Below are positions 50,773-58,163 of a stretch of DNA of 64,000 bases, one piece after another. The notes below the pieces were generated by a model that worked only from the letters and a program-made list of their open reading frames with translations, did no database searches and was not told where the DNA came from. Location of the stretch: NCBI GenBank assembly GCA_964371055.1, contig CAYJLF010000011.1, forward strand, positions 1 to 64,000. Reading direction: 5' to 3'. The number at the start of each line of letters is the position of its first letter. Positions within the stretch are counted from its first letter, which is position 1. A program made the translations under genes and the position numbers. The stretch comes from CAYJLF01 sp964371055 (lineage in GTDB: Bacteria; Eisenbacteria; RBG-16-71-46; CAIMUX01).

Positions 50773-51383
50773 TCGACGCCGTCCGGGTTCGCCGCGAGCC
50801 GTGCGGCCTCGCGATGGACGCGGGCGAGCCGCTGCGCGAAGGTGACGTGCGTGAGGATGGCTAGACCGCCCAGGATCCAGACCCGCCCACCGTCCCCCCA
50901 GAGCGCCAGCGCAAGGAGGAGGAAGAGCCTCTCCGGACGCTCCAGCAGTCCAACCTCGCAGGAGATCCCGAGTCCTTCGCTGCGTGCCCGCACGTAGGAG
51001 ACCAGAAACGAACCGACCCCGGCCAGGAGCGCGACGAACAGCAGCCAGACCGCGGCGTCCTGCTGGGCCAACCGCGCCAGGATCGCGCCGAGGATCAGCC
51101 CTTCCCCGTATCGATCGAGCGTGGAATCGAGCGCGGCGCCGAAGGGAGTGCCCCGCCCCCCCCGGGCCCGCGCCACGGCACCGTCGAGCAGATCGCACAG
51201 ACCGCTCGCGAGGAGCGCGCCAAACGCCAGCCAGCGGTGCCCAACGAAGAAGCCCCAGGCCGCGGCCAGGGCCACGAAGACGCCGGCGACGGTGACCGCG
51301 TCGGCGGTGATTCCCAGGCGGGCCAGCCCGGCGCCGACCGGTGCGGCGAGGCTTCGCACGAGGATCTTGATGCGCCCTTTCAT
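50769..51383 (-). CDS. CDP-alcohol phosphatidyltransferase family protein
   Basis: 204-residue membrane enzyme with six hydrophobic segments. The family motif is present, CDLLDGAVARARGG then GTPFGAALDSTLDR, but with nine rather than eight residues between A-R and the next Gly, the extra codon lying in a G-rich run. The sequence resembles phosphatidylglycerophosphate or archaetidylinositol-phosphate synthase relatives; the product is unresolved. It is coupled by ATGA to rsmI upstream and tmk downstream. Confidence 0.85.
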   Translation of the reverse strand: MKGRIKILVRSLAAPVGAGLARLGITADAVTVAGVFVALAAAWGFFVGHRWLAFGALLASGLCDLLDGAVARARGGRGTPFGAALDSTLDRYGEGLILGAILARLAQQDAAVWLLFVALLAGVGSFLVSYVRARSEGLGISCEVGLLERPERLFLLLALALWGDGGRVWILGGLAILTHVTFAQRLARVHREAARLAANPDGVE

Positions 51384-52159
51384 CTCTCGCCTTCCATCCG
51401 ATCGCCCGTCCCTTCGGAGTCGATGTCCGGCTCCGCCGGTGCGCTCGTCGATCCCTCCCCGGCACTCCGCGCCGAGCGTCCCAGAGGGGCCAGCACCAGC
51501 ACGATCTCTCCGCGCGGCACGGCCGGCAGCGCGGCGAGCAGCTCGGCCGCCGTCCCCATCTTCACCTCCTCGTGGATCTTGGTCAGTTCGCGCAGAAGCG
51601 CCACCGGCCTCGGCCCGAGGACCCGTTCCATCTCCTCCAACGCTCGCCGGATACGATGCGGCGATTCGAACAGCACGACGGTCCGGCGTTCCTCCCGCAA
51701 CTCTTCCAGGGCCCGTTTCCGCCGCGCCGCCGTCGGCGGAAGGTACCCGATGAAGATGAACGGCTCGGGCGGAAGCCCGGAAGCGACGACGGCGGTCGTG
51801 ACCGCGGAGGCGCCGGGCAGGACCGTGACCGGAACACCGGCGCGGCGCGCATCCCTCGCCAGAAGGAACCCGGGATCGGACAGACCGGGCATGCCCGCGT
51901 CCGTGATGAGGGCTCCGCTCTCGCCGCCCAGCAACCTCTGGATCAGTTTCGGCGCCTCACGGTGTTCGTTGTGAGCGTGATGGGAGAAAACCGGTCGGTG
52001 GATGTCATGCGCCTGCATCAGCACGCGAGCCCTGCGGGTATCCTCCGCCGCGATCCAATCGACCTGACGGAGAACCCGCACGGCCCGCAGAGTGATGTCC
52101 TCGAGGTTGCCGATCGGCGTGGGAACCAGGTAGAGGGTTCCGGACTCAGACGTTGGCAA
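51380..52159 (-). CDS. rsmI: 16S rRNA (cytidine1402-2'-O)-methyltransferase
   Basis: 259-residue tetrapyrrole-methylase-fold enzyme that methylates C1402 in the 30S P site. It shows LYLVPTPIGNLEDITLRAV, AAEDTRRARVLM, ALITDAGMPGLSDPG, LPGASAVTTAVVASGLPPEP and FESPHRIRRALEEM. Start TTG 52159 gives the normal N-terminus and overlaps the HU gene's stop by 14 bp. The last 30 residues are low-complexity. Confidence 0.94.
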   Translation of the reverse strand: MPTSESGTLYLVPTPIGNLEDITLRAVRVLRQVDWIAAEDTRRARVLMQAHDIHRPVFSHHAHNEHREAPKLIQRLLGGESGALITDAGMPGLSDPGFLLARDARRAGVPVTVLPGASAVTTAVVASGLPPEPFIFIGYLPPTAARRKRALEELREERRTVVLFESPHRIRRALEEMERVLGPRPVALLRELTKIHEEVKMGTAAELLAALPAVPRGEIVLVLAPLGRSARSAGEGSTSAPAEPDIDSEGTGDRMEGER

Positions 52160-52424
52160 CCTTATCCTTCAACTCCTTGGACACCTTGAAGACCGGAACC
52201 TTGCGCTCCGGAACGGGAACCTGTTCTCCCGTTCGCGGATTGCGGGCGATGCGGGGCTTGCGCTGCTTGACCTTGAAGGTCCCGAAGCCGCGGATCTCAA
52301 TATGCTTCCCATTGATGAGCGCCCGACAGACGTGTTCGAGGAACTCGTCCACCGTCTGCGCCACGTCCTTCTTGGTCAATCCGGTCTTCTGGGCAATCTC
52401 GTCCACCAGGTCGGCCTTGGTCAT
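52146..52424 (-). CDS. HU/IHF-family DNA-binding protein
   Basis: 92-residue DNA-bending protein: helical dimer half MTKADLVDEIAQKTGLTKKD, then the beta-arm IEIRGFGTFKVKQRKPRIAR with the tip NPRTGEQVPVPERKVPVFKV. Ser and Arg positions look IHF-like, but HU versus IHF cannot be told. AAGAAGGAGG precedes ATG 52424. It is the first gene of the rsmI-tmk-lar operon. Confidence 0.94.
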   Translation of the reverse strand: MTKADLVDEIAQKTGLTKKDVAQTVDEFLEHVCRALINGKHIEIRGFGTFKVKQRKPRIARNPRTGEQVPVPERKVPVFKVSKELKDKVANV

Positions 52425-52561
52425 CCGCAACCTCCTTCTTTGCCCACAGCCTGCGTCCGCCGAACCGGCGACCGGACGACCGGACAGCCGGAGACGCTCG
52501 CAGGCAGCGCCGGGTCTACGCGACGGAAGTGCGTGAAACTCCGACGGATGAGAGCGATCGC

Positions 52562-52591
52562 ACGCTATCATCCGCGTTTTCGGCGTGTCAA
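52562..52591 (-). promoter_or_regulatory. sigma70 promoter of the HU operon
   Basis: TTGACA (52591-52586), 18-nt spacer, TAGCGT (52567-52562) preceded by TG one base upstream (extended -10) on the minus strand. The leader would be about 130 nt. Confidence 0.65.
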
Positions 52592-52802
52592 CGGAAAATC
52601 GCGCCGCCGCCGAGAGTAACTCCAACCCCGGAAAGCAGTTCGACCCCGGTTCGGCTCCGGCCGGCGCTGCGCGGGTGCTGCGACTGCGATTCCGGGACCA
52701 TCGATCGCTCTTCGGCCCCGCCCCGCGGCGCCGCCCCCGGCCTCGTCCGGGCGAACACCCGAACCGGCCCGGGCGGGAGGAGCCCCGTCCCCCAAGATCC
52801 GC
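52592..52802. other. intergenic stretch upstream of the HU promoter
   Basis: About 210 bp of very GC-rich sequence after the small Cys-protein gene. Several short inverted repeats can be drawn, none with a U-tract, and there is no protein-like frame. Nothing else is seen here. Confidence 0.4.
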
Positions 52803-53036
52803 TCAGCGGTTCCGGAGCTCGTCGAGGCAGCGGGCGATGTTGAACAGGTCGAACTCCACCATCCGGAAGACACACCGATTCTCACGCTGATGCCAGAAAG
52901 CGCAGAAGACCAGGTCGCTACGATCCGCGGGGTCTGCCCAGACCTTGCCGGCCTGGCACTTCTGCCGGGAGATCGGACAGTATGGGTGCTCGGGCTGCGT
53001 GCCACCCGCTGCCGGGTCGATGACCGATTCGCTCAT
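52803..53036 (-). CDS. small four-cysteine protein of unknown function
   Basis: 77 residues, MSESVID..., with Cys pairs YCPISRQKC and FCAFWHQRENRC that could bind zinc or an iron-sulfur cluster, ending in an amphipathic helix FRMVEFDLFNIARCLDEL. GGGGGGAGA precedes ATG 53036. It follows the YbbR gene by 61 bp on the same strand. I do not recognise a family. The regular Cys spacing and good ribosome-binding site make it a likely real gene. Confidence 0.65.
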   Translation of the reverse strand: MSESVIDPAAGGTQPEHPYCPISRQKCQAGKVWADPADRSDLVFCAFWHQRENRCVFRMVEFDLFNIARCLDELRNR

Positions 53037-53097
53037 TCTCCCCCCTTCTCTTCCTTCCACGGCGGGCGTACCCGGGGTTCCGCGCGCCGGTCCTCGC

Positions 53098-54036
53098 TCA
53101 AGGTGTTCGTCGCACCAGGATCACCGCCGGCGGATCGATCTCGACCACGCGAACCTGCGTCCGGACCGAGGCCGGGAGGAGGGCGCGCACCGGCACCAGA
53201 TCCTCGGCCTCGCGCGAGGTCGCCAACTCCGCGCGCAGGCGCACCTCCTGCGGAGCCAGGCGCGAGATGACCGCTTCCGGTCCGACCAGGATGACCCTCG
53301 CGCTCTCCGGCTCGACCGACAGGCGGTCGCGGAAGGACGGCGGCAGCCCGACCGCGATCGGCCCGAAGTCTCGACGGACAACGCCGGCGATCGAGACGCG
53401 CACGCCAACCCTCTCGAGGCGTGTCTGCACGTCGGCCGGGAGGATCAGCGCCGCCTCGGAAGTAAAAGACGCGGAGCGGCCCGAGAGGTCGACCGGCTCC
53501 GTCCGCAGCGAGTCGATCGCGCCAACGAGGCTCTCCGGACCGGAGACCATGAGGGTGTCGGGGCGCGCCTCGAGCGGCCCGATCTGCGCATGCCCGTCGG
53601 CCGGCTGACCCCGCACGGCCACGGCGATCGGCACGGTACGGCTGACCCGGCGCTCGATCGCAAGCGCCAGGTCGACCGGTTCGGAGAGGCCGAGGATGAT
53701 GGCTTCGGACTCAGCCGGCAGGACGACGTCGCTGCCGGACACCGGACGCTGGAGCAATCCCTCGCGAGCCTGCTCGAGGCGGATCACGACGCGGGGGGGC
53801 ATCGCCCGCATCTTGATCAGCTCGAGTCCGCGCGCGCGCACTCTCACCCGGACATCGCGCGGGATGTCGCCCCGGCAGATCAGGTTCGGCGGCAGTCCCT
53901 CGACCGCGAGGGGCAGGAGCACGACGGCCTCCCTCTCGTCACGGGCGAAGACGTGCGCGTAGACCGCCAGCGCCAGGATCACCGACGTGATTTTGATCCC
54001 AAGATTACTGAGGAGAGCCTGGCGCACACCCGGCAC
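53098..54036 (-). CDS. YbbR/CdaR-like domain protein
   Basis: 312 residues. N-terminal membrane helix (LGIKITSVILALAVYAHVF), then two or more YbbR domains of about 85 residues (ERRVSRTVPIAVAV ... VSGPESLVGAIDSLRTEPVD ... VLVRRTP-type ends). YbbR proteins regulate the diadenylate cyclase CdaA in Firmicutes; no cdaA is in the window. GTG 54036 is chosen because GGGAGG lies six bases upstream and the TATACT promoter is further up; TTG 54108 would start in the -35. Confidence 0.82.
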   Translation of the reverse strand: MPGVRQALLSNLGIKITSVILALAVYAHVFARDEREAVVLLPLAVEGLPPNLICRGDIPRDVRVRVRARGLELIKMRAMPPRVVIRLEQAREGLLQRPVSGSDVVLPAESEAIILGLSEPVDLALAIERRVSRTVPIAVAVRGQPADGHAQIGPLEARPDTLMVSGPESLVGAIDSLRTEPVDLSGRSASFTSEAALILPADVQTRLERVGVRVSIAGVVRRDFGPIAVGLPPSFRDRLSVEPESARVILVGPEAVISRLAPQEVRLRAELATSREAEDLVPVRALLPASVRTQVRVVEIDPPAVILVRRTP

Positions 54037-54078
54037 GAGGGGCCTCCCGTCTTCCGGCGCATCCCTGCGCTCCCTCGC

Positions 54079-54108
54079 AGTATAGGGACCGGTGAGGGCG
54101 GGAGGCAA
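54079..54108 (-). promoter_or_regulatory. sigma70-like promoter of the YbbR gene
   Basis: TTGCCT (54108-54103), 18-nt spacer, TATACT (54084-54079), giving a leader of about 36 nt that contains the GGGAGG site for GTG 54036. Confidence 0.65.
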
Positions 54109-54141
54109 GCAGCGCGGCGAGTCCCGACCGGCGTGGGACCG

Positions 54142-55590
54142 TCAGAAACGTCGGACGAGGGCGACGCTCGCCAGCCAGAGCTGGTAGTCATCCGCCCGGT
54201 CCGCGTGACGCTCCCGCTCGAGCAGACCGAAGATCTCCAGGTTGACCCCACCCCAGAGGCCCGCCTCTCCCAGAAAGGTTGCCGACAGGAAGGTATGGTC
54301 GGTCCGGACGATCGACAGGTCCACGGTGTCGAGCGTCCAACCTCCGCCGGCCGTGTCGTTCCGGTACGTGCGCCGTCCCCAGGCAGCAGTCAGATCGAAC
54401 CAGAGCGACGTGAGGGGTTCGCGGCCAATGTTTGCGAAGAGGGCATACTCCTTCCGATCGAGATCGGCCGAGGCCTCGTTCTTGAGCGCGCCGACCCGCA
54501 TTCCGAGCGAGCCCGTCCAGTCCGCCCCCAGCTCCTCCTCCAGGCTCCCCTCAGGGGATCTCCCCATCAGCCGACGCCAGGACGACTCGACGGAGACCGT
54601 CAACTCCCCGGCCCAGTGGTCCTGGAAGACGAGCGAATCGTCCGCGGCGTAGGAGACACGATCGACCCGGGCGCCACTCGCCAGACTGAACCGTGCGCCG
54701 AGGGGAACCGAGGCGGCGCCGTCGGCCGACGATTCTTCGTAGGCCGGAATCGTGGAGGCGCGATCCGGATAGCGACGCCCTCCGGTCCGGAGCGCGATCT
54801 CGATCTGATCGAAGCGACCCGTCTGTCGCGACCAGGCGACCTCGCCCCATCGATCGGAGTAGGACCCGCTCCCGCCCTCCGTGCTCCACTTCCGGCCCAC
54901 TTCGCCCCGGAGCCGCAACGCTTCGCCCGGACCGAGAACACGCCGCAATTCCACGGACGGGCGCACGAGATGATAGTCGTAGAGCCGCCGAAGACTGTCG
55001 TCCCCGGCCCGCGAAATCTCGAAGGCCACGTCCGCCCGGACGCGCACGTCCGCCGGTAGACCGCCACGTTCGCCGGCCGCCGAAACCCGGTCGCGGAAAC
55101 CCGCCCCTCCTCCCTCGGGACCGCCCTGGACCTGCAGGAGGTTTCCGACCTGCGCTCGGCCGTCGTCACCCCGCGCGCCGGCCGCGAGATCGAGCTCCCC
55201 GCGCGTGCGCGCCTTGGCGGCGCGTATCGTCCCGCGGCCGCGCATCCACCTCGCGCCGTCCCGGGTCAGCGTCAGCTCTCCCAGCGCCCCGGCAACCGTC
55301 GAGGAGGAGCGAAAACGCGAGCCCAGGAGCGCGTCCTCAAGGACGCCATCGTCGTCGGGCACCGCGAAGGGATCGAGGCGCGCGTCGAACAGGGTCCCGG
55401 ATCCGAACTCCTCGTGCGTTCCATCCACTTCGGCCCCGATCCGCCCCCCGAAGTCCCAGGTTCCGGACTCTGCGCGCACCGTGATCGCCGTCACGACGGC
55501 GGGAATAAGCGCGAACAGAGGCCACAGCAGGCGACCGGCGCGAGGGCGAGCGCCACAGAACGCCCCATGCCTGGCGACGGAGGCCGGAAT
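54142..55590 (-). CDS. outer-membrane beta-barrel protein, possible ATT start
   Basis: 482 residues. Export signal (LLWPLFALIPAVVTAITVRA), then a barrel of alternating strands with many Arg/Trp/Tyr turns (for example GEVGRKWSTEGGSGSYSDRW, FANIGREPLTSLWFDLTAAW), ending YQLWLASVALVRRF, whose terminal Phe fits BAM recognition. No ATG, GTG or TTG stands between the upstream stop and the signal peptide. GGGAGGT lies six bases before an ATT at 55590, a rare start as in E. coli infC. The alternative ATG 55701 would overlap the upstream gene by 107 bp and add an Arg-rich leader. Function unknown. Confidence 0.7.
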   Translation of the reverse strand: MPASVARHGAFCGARPRAGRLLWPLFALIPAVVTAITVRAESGTWDFGGRIGAEVDGTHEEFGSGTLFDARLDPFAVPDDDGVLEDALLGSRFRSSSTVAGALGELTLTRDGARWMRGRGTIRAAKARTRGELDLAAGARGDDGRAQVGNLLQVQGGPEGGGAGFRDRVSAAGERGGLPADVRVRADVAFEISRAGDDSLRRLYDYHLVRPSVELRRVLGPGEALRLRGEVGRKWSTEGGSGSYSDRWGEVAWSRQTGRFDQIEIALRTGGRRYPDRASTIPAYEESSADGAASVPLGARFSLASGARVDRVSYAADDSLVFQDHWAGELTVSVESSWRRLMGRSPEGSLEEELGADWTGSLGMRVGALKNEASADLDRKEYALFANIGREPLTSLWFDLTAAWGRRTYRNDTAGGGWTLDTVDLSIVRTDHTFLSATFLGEAGLWGGVNLEIFGLLERERHADRADDYQLWLASVALVRRF

Positions 55591-55594
55591 GGCG

Positions 55595-56710
55595 CTACCT
55601 CCCGGCCATCTCTTGCGCCCGGCGGAGCAGCCCGTCGGCCCGGCGGGCCGCGCTCGCGGCCCCCGCCCGATCGCCGCGGTCGAGCGCGCGCCGCCCCTCA
55701 TTCAGCTGTGTCTCGGCCGCATCCAGAAGCCGGATCGCCTCCGCCGAATCGCTGCTTCGGATCTCTTCCCGGGAGTGCTCGAGCAGCCGGGCGGTTGTCT
55801 CCATCGCTGCCTTCGCCTGATCGGCATCCGGTCCCCGCTGCAGCAGGGCGAGCGCATCCAGTGCCGGGCGCCGGGCCGCCTGCGTCCGCCGCAGCGCGAG
55901 CAGCGGCTTCTGCTCGGCATAGAGGACGCGGGCGCGCTCCTGTTCGCGGTCGGCCTGGCGCAGGAGGACGATGGCCTGGGGTTGCAGGTCCGCCCCTTCT
56001 GCCGACCTCACTTCCGCGAGGATCATGTCAGTCCGATCCAGGGCCGATTCGACGCGGGAGGGAGTCGTCGTCCCGTGGCCCGCCCCCGTGTGCCCGGAGG
56101 CGAGCGCCCGGTCGATCAATCCTCGGGCCGCCCCGCAGAGCATGACGGCGCGGCGATGCTCACCCGCGCGGTACGCCTCCTCGGCCTTCTCCAACTGCCA
56201 GGCCCCCGCCTCCAGCAGGCGGTGCGTCTCCACGCTCGGGCTCTCGCTCACCACCGAGCGGGCCTGCGCCAACCGCTGCCGGGTCGCGTCGAGCGTCGTC
56301 GCGAGCGCGTCGAGCGTGCGGGACTCCGACTGGCAATGTTCGATCGCGTCCACGGCCAGTTCGCGCGCCCGCCGGGTGAGATCCAACACCGGCCGCGTCG
56401 GGGTCGTGGGACCGCCCGAACCGAACTGACGCCGCGCACGAAGCTGGAGGTCGCTTGCCCGCTCGAGCAGCACTTTCGCCTTGGCGCTCGTGCAATCCCG
56501 GATCGACTCGGCGGCGCGCTGGATCACCTCATCGGTGCGGTCCAGCTCCGCGCGAAGCCGGTCGCTGTCGAGCGCCGTCCAGGCCGCCCGGCCCGCCGGA
56601 CCGCCGTCCGCGCGGACGTTCCCCGCCCCGATGGCGCCCGCGGCCAGGCAGAGCGTCAAAGAGCACGCGAGCAGGAATCCGCTGCGCCCCGACGCTGGTC
56701 CTGTCGTCAT
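55595..56710 (-). CDS. secreted all-helical repeat protein
   Basis: 371 residues. Signal peptide (FLLACSLTLCLAAGAIGA), then four copies of a helical unit at about 53-125, 138-203, 222-288 and 302-366. The lead helices are ELDRTDEVIQRAAESI, TLDATRQRLAQARSVV, ALDRTDMILAEVRSAE and AMETTARLLEHSREEI, each followed by an LLxxAxxQLxxAxxxY helix. It resembles a TPR-like or alpha-helical solenoid but is not a named family. It precedes the barrel gene by four bases, so both may act together, as a periplasmic partner of the outer-membrane protein. A two-component system lies upstream in the same run. Confidence 0.75.
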   Translation of the reverse strand: MTTGPASGRSGFLLACSLTLCLAAGAIGAGNVRADGGPAGRAAWTALDSDRLRAELDRTDEVIQRAAESIRDCTSAKAKVLLERASDLQLRARRQFGSGGPTTPTRPVLDLTRRARELAVDAIEHCQSESRTLDALATTLDATRQRLAQARSVVSESPSVETHRLLEAGAWQLEKAEEAYRAGEHRRAVMLCGAARGLIDRALASGHTGAGHGTTTPSRVESALDRTDMILAEVRSAEGADLQPQAIVLLRQADREQERARVLYAEQKPLLALRRTQAARRPALDALALLQRGPDADQAKAAMETTARLLEHSREEIRSSDSAEAIRLLDAAETQLNEGRRALDRGDRAGAASAARRADGLLRRAQEMAGR

Positions 56711-56783
56711 CTTCCCTCGCTTCCCGTCCGCGACCGGTCACCCGGCCGCCATCGGCTGTACCGCCTGGTACGCCCCGCGATGC

Positions 56784-58163
56784 TCAGAGCGGGATCCCGT
56801 GGTGCTCCAGGCGGGAATAGAGCGTCCGGCGCGTCATTCCCAGAAGCTGTGCCGCCCGGCTCTTGTTGCCTCCGGTCTTGGCCAGAGCGGCCCTGATGTA
56901 GGCCTTCTCCAGCTCGTCCATCGAGAGCCCCTCGTCCGGGATCTCCGGTAAAGCCGCTGGCGCCGCGGCCTCGCGGCCCAGGAGGGTCGGGAGGTGCCCC
57001 GGCCGCAGCACCTCGTCCCCGGCCAGGATCAGCGCTCGCTCGAGGAGGTTCTCCAGCTCGCGGATGTTGCCCGGGAAGTCGTATCCGGAGAGCAGCCGCA
57101 TCGCCTCATCGGAGCAGCGCCCCGGCTCCGCACCTTTGCGCCTCAAGAAGTGTTCCACCAGGAGAGGCAGGTCGTCCCGGCGGTCCCGCAGCGGGGGCAC
57201 TGTGATCGGAAAGATGTTCAGGCGGTAGTAGAGATCCTCGCGGAACTGGCCCGAACGGATCCGATCCTCCAGGTCGCGGTGGGTGGCCGCGATGAGACGG
57301 ACGTCGGCCCGGACCGGCTCGGTTCCACCCACCCGCAGAAAGGTGCGATCCTCAATCGCCTGCAGCACCTTGACCTGGAGCACGGACGCCAGATCGCCGA
57401 TCTCGTCCAGGAGGAGAGTTCCGCCCACGGCGACCTCGAACAGCCCGGGCTTCTGCCGCACCGCGCCGGTAAATGCTCCCTTCTCGTGGCCGAAGAGCTC
57501 GCTCTCCAGCAACGACTCCGCGATCGCGCCGCAGTTGACCTTCAGGAACGGGCCGGCGCCCCGCGCGCTCAGGCGATGGATCGCGGCGGCGAGCGCCGAC
57601 TTCCCAGTACCACTCTCTCCCCTCAGGAGGACCGTCGCCTCGGTCGGCGCGACCCTGCGCGCCAGATCGAACGCCTCCAGCATCAGAGGGCTTCGACCGA
57701 CCAGATCGTCCAGTCCGGCGCGGGGTCCTCCCAGGTGATCGATCCAGCGCCGCAGGCGCTCGCGCTGCCCGATCAGATCCCACCGCTCGTGCAGCCGCCG
57801 GACGCGCAGCAGAATTTCGAAGGTGTTCCAGGGTTTGACGAGATAGTCGACCGCCCCCGCCTGGATCGCCTCGCGCGCGAGCGCTGGGTCGGCGTGCGCC
57901 GTGAGGATGATCACCGGCAGCTCGGGTTGCTCCGCCTTCAGGCGTCGCACCACCTCGAGCCCGTCGGGCGGCGGCATGCGGAGGTCGCACAGCAGGAGGT
58001 CGCGCGGCGAAAGGCGGACGGCGTCCAGCGCCTCGGCGCCCGAGTGGACGCCGGCTGCCTGGTACCCCTCCTCGGACAGGAGGTCGACCAGGTCACGGAC
58101 GATCTCCGGCTCGTCATCCGCCACCAGCACGCGAAAAGCCGAACGGTCCCGGTCAGGTGTCAT
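56784..58163 (-). CDS. NtrC-family sigma54-dependent response regulator
   Basis: 459 residues. Receiver domain with phospho-accepting Asp60 (LLLCDLRMPPPDG), Lys110 in YLVKPW, AAA+ domain with Walker A GESGTGKS (182-189), the sigma54-contact loop GAFTGA (229-234), Walker B LLLDEIGD, and a Fis-type helix-turn-helix at the C-terminus (NKSRAAQLLGMTRRTLYSRL). It should activate sigma54 promoters when phosphorylated by the adjacent kinase, whose gene it overlaps by 11 bp. ATG 58163 has GAGGGAGA upstream. No clear sigma54 site (TGGCAC-N5-TTGC) was found in this window. Confidence 0.94.
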   Translation of the reverse strand: MTPDRDRSAFRVLVADDEPEIVRDLVDLLSEEGYQAAGVHSGAEALDAVRLSPRDLLLCDLRMPPPDGLEVVRRLKAEQPELPVIILTAHADPALAREAIQAGAVDYLVKPWNTFEILLRVRRLHERWDLIGQRERLRRWIDHLGGPRAGLDDLVGRSPLMLEAFDLARRVAPTEATVLLRGESGTGKSALAAAIHRLSARGAGPFLKVNCGAIAESLLESELFGHEKGAFTGAVRQKPGLFEVAVGGTLLLDEIGDLASVLQVKVLQAIEDRTFLRVGGTEPVRADVRLIAATHRDLEDRIRSGQFREDLYYRLNIFPITVPPLRDRRDDLPLLVEHFLRRKGAEPGRCSDEAMRLLSGYDFPGNIRELENLLERALILAGDEVLRPGHLPTLLGREAAAPAALPEIPDEGLSMDELEKAYIRAALAKTGGNKSRAAQLLGMTRRTLYSRLEHHGIPL

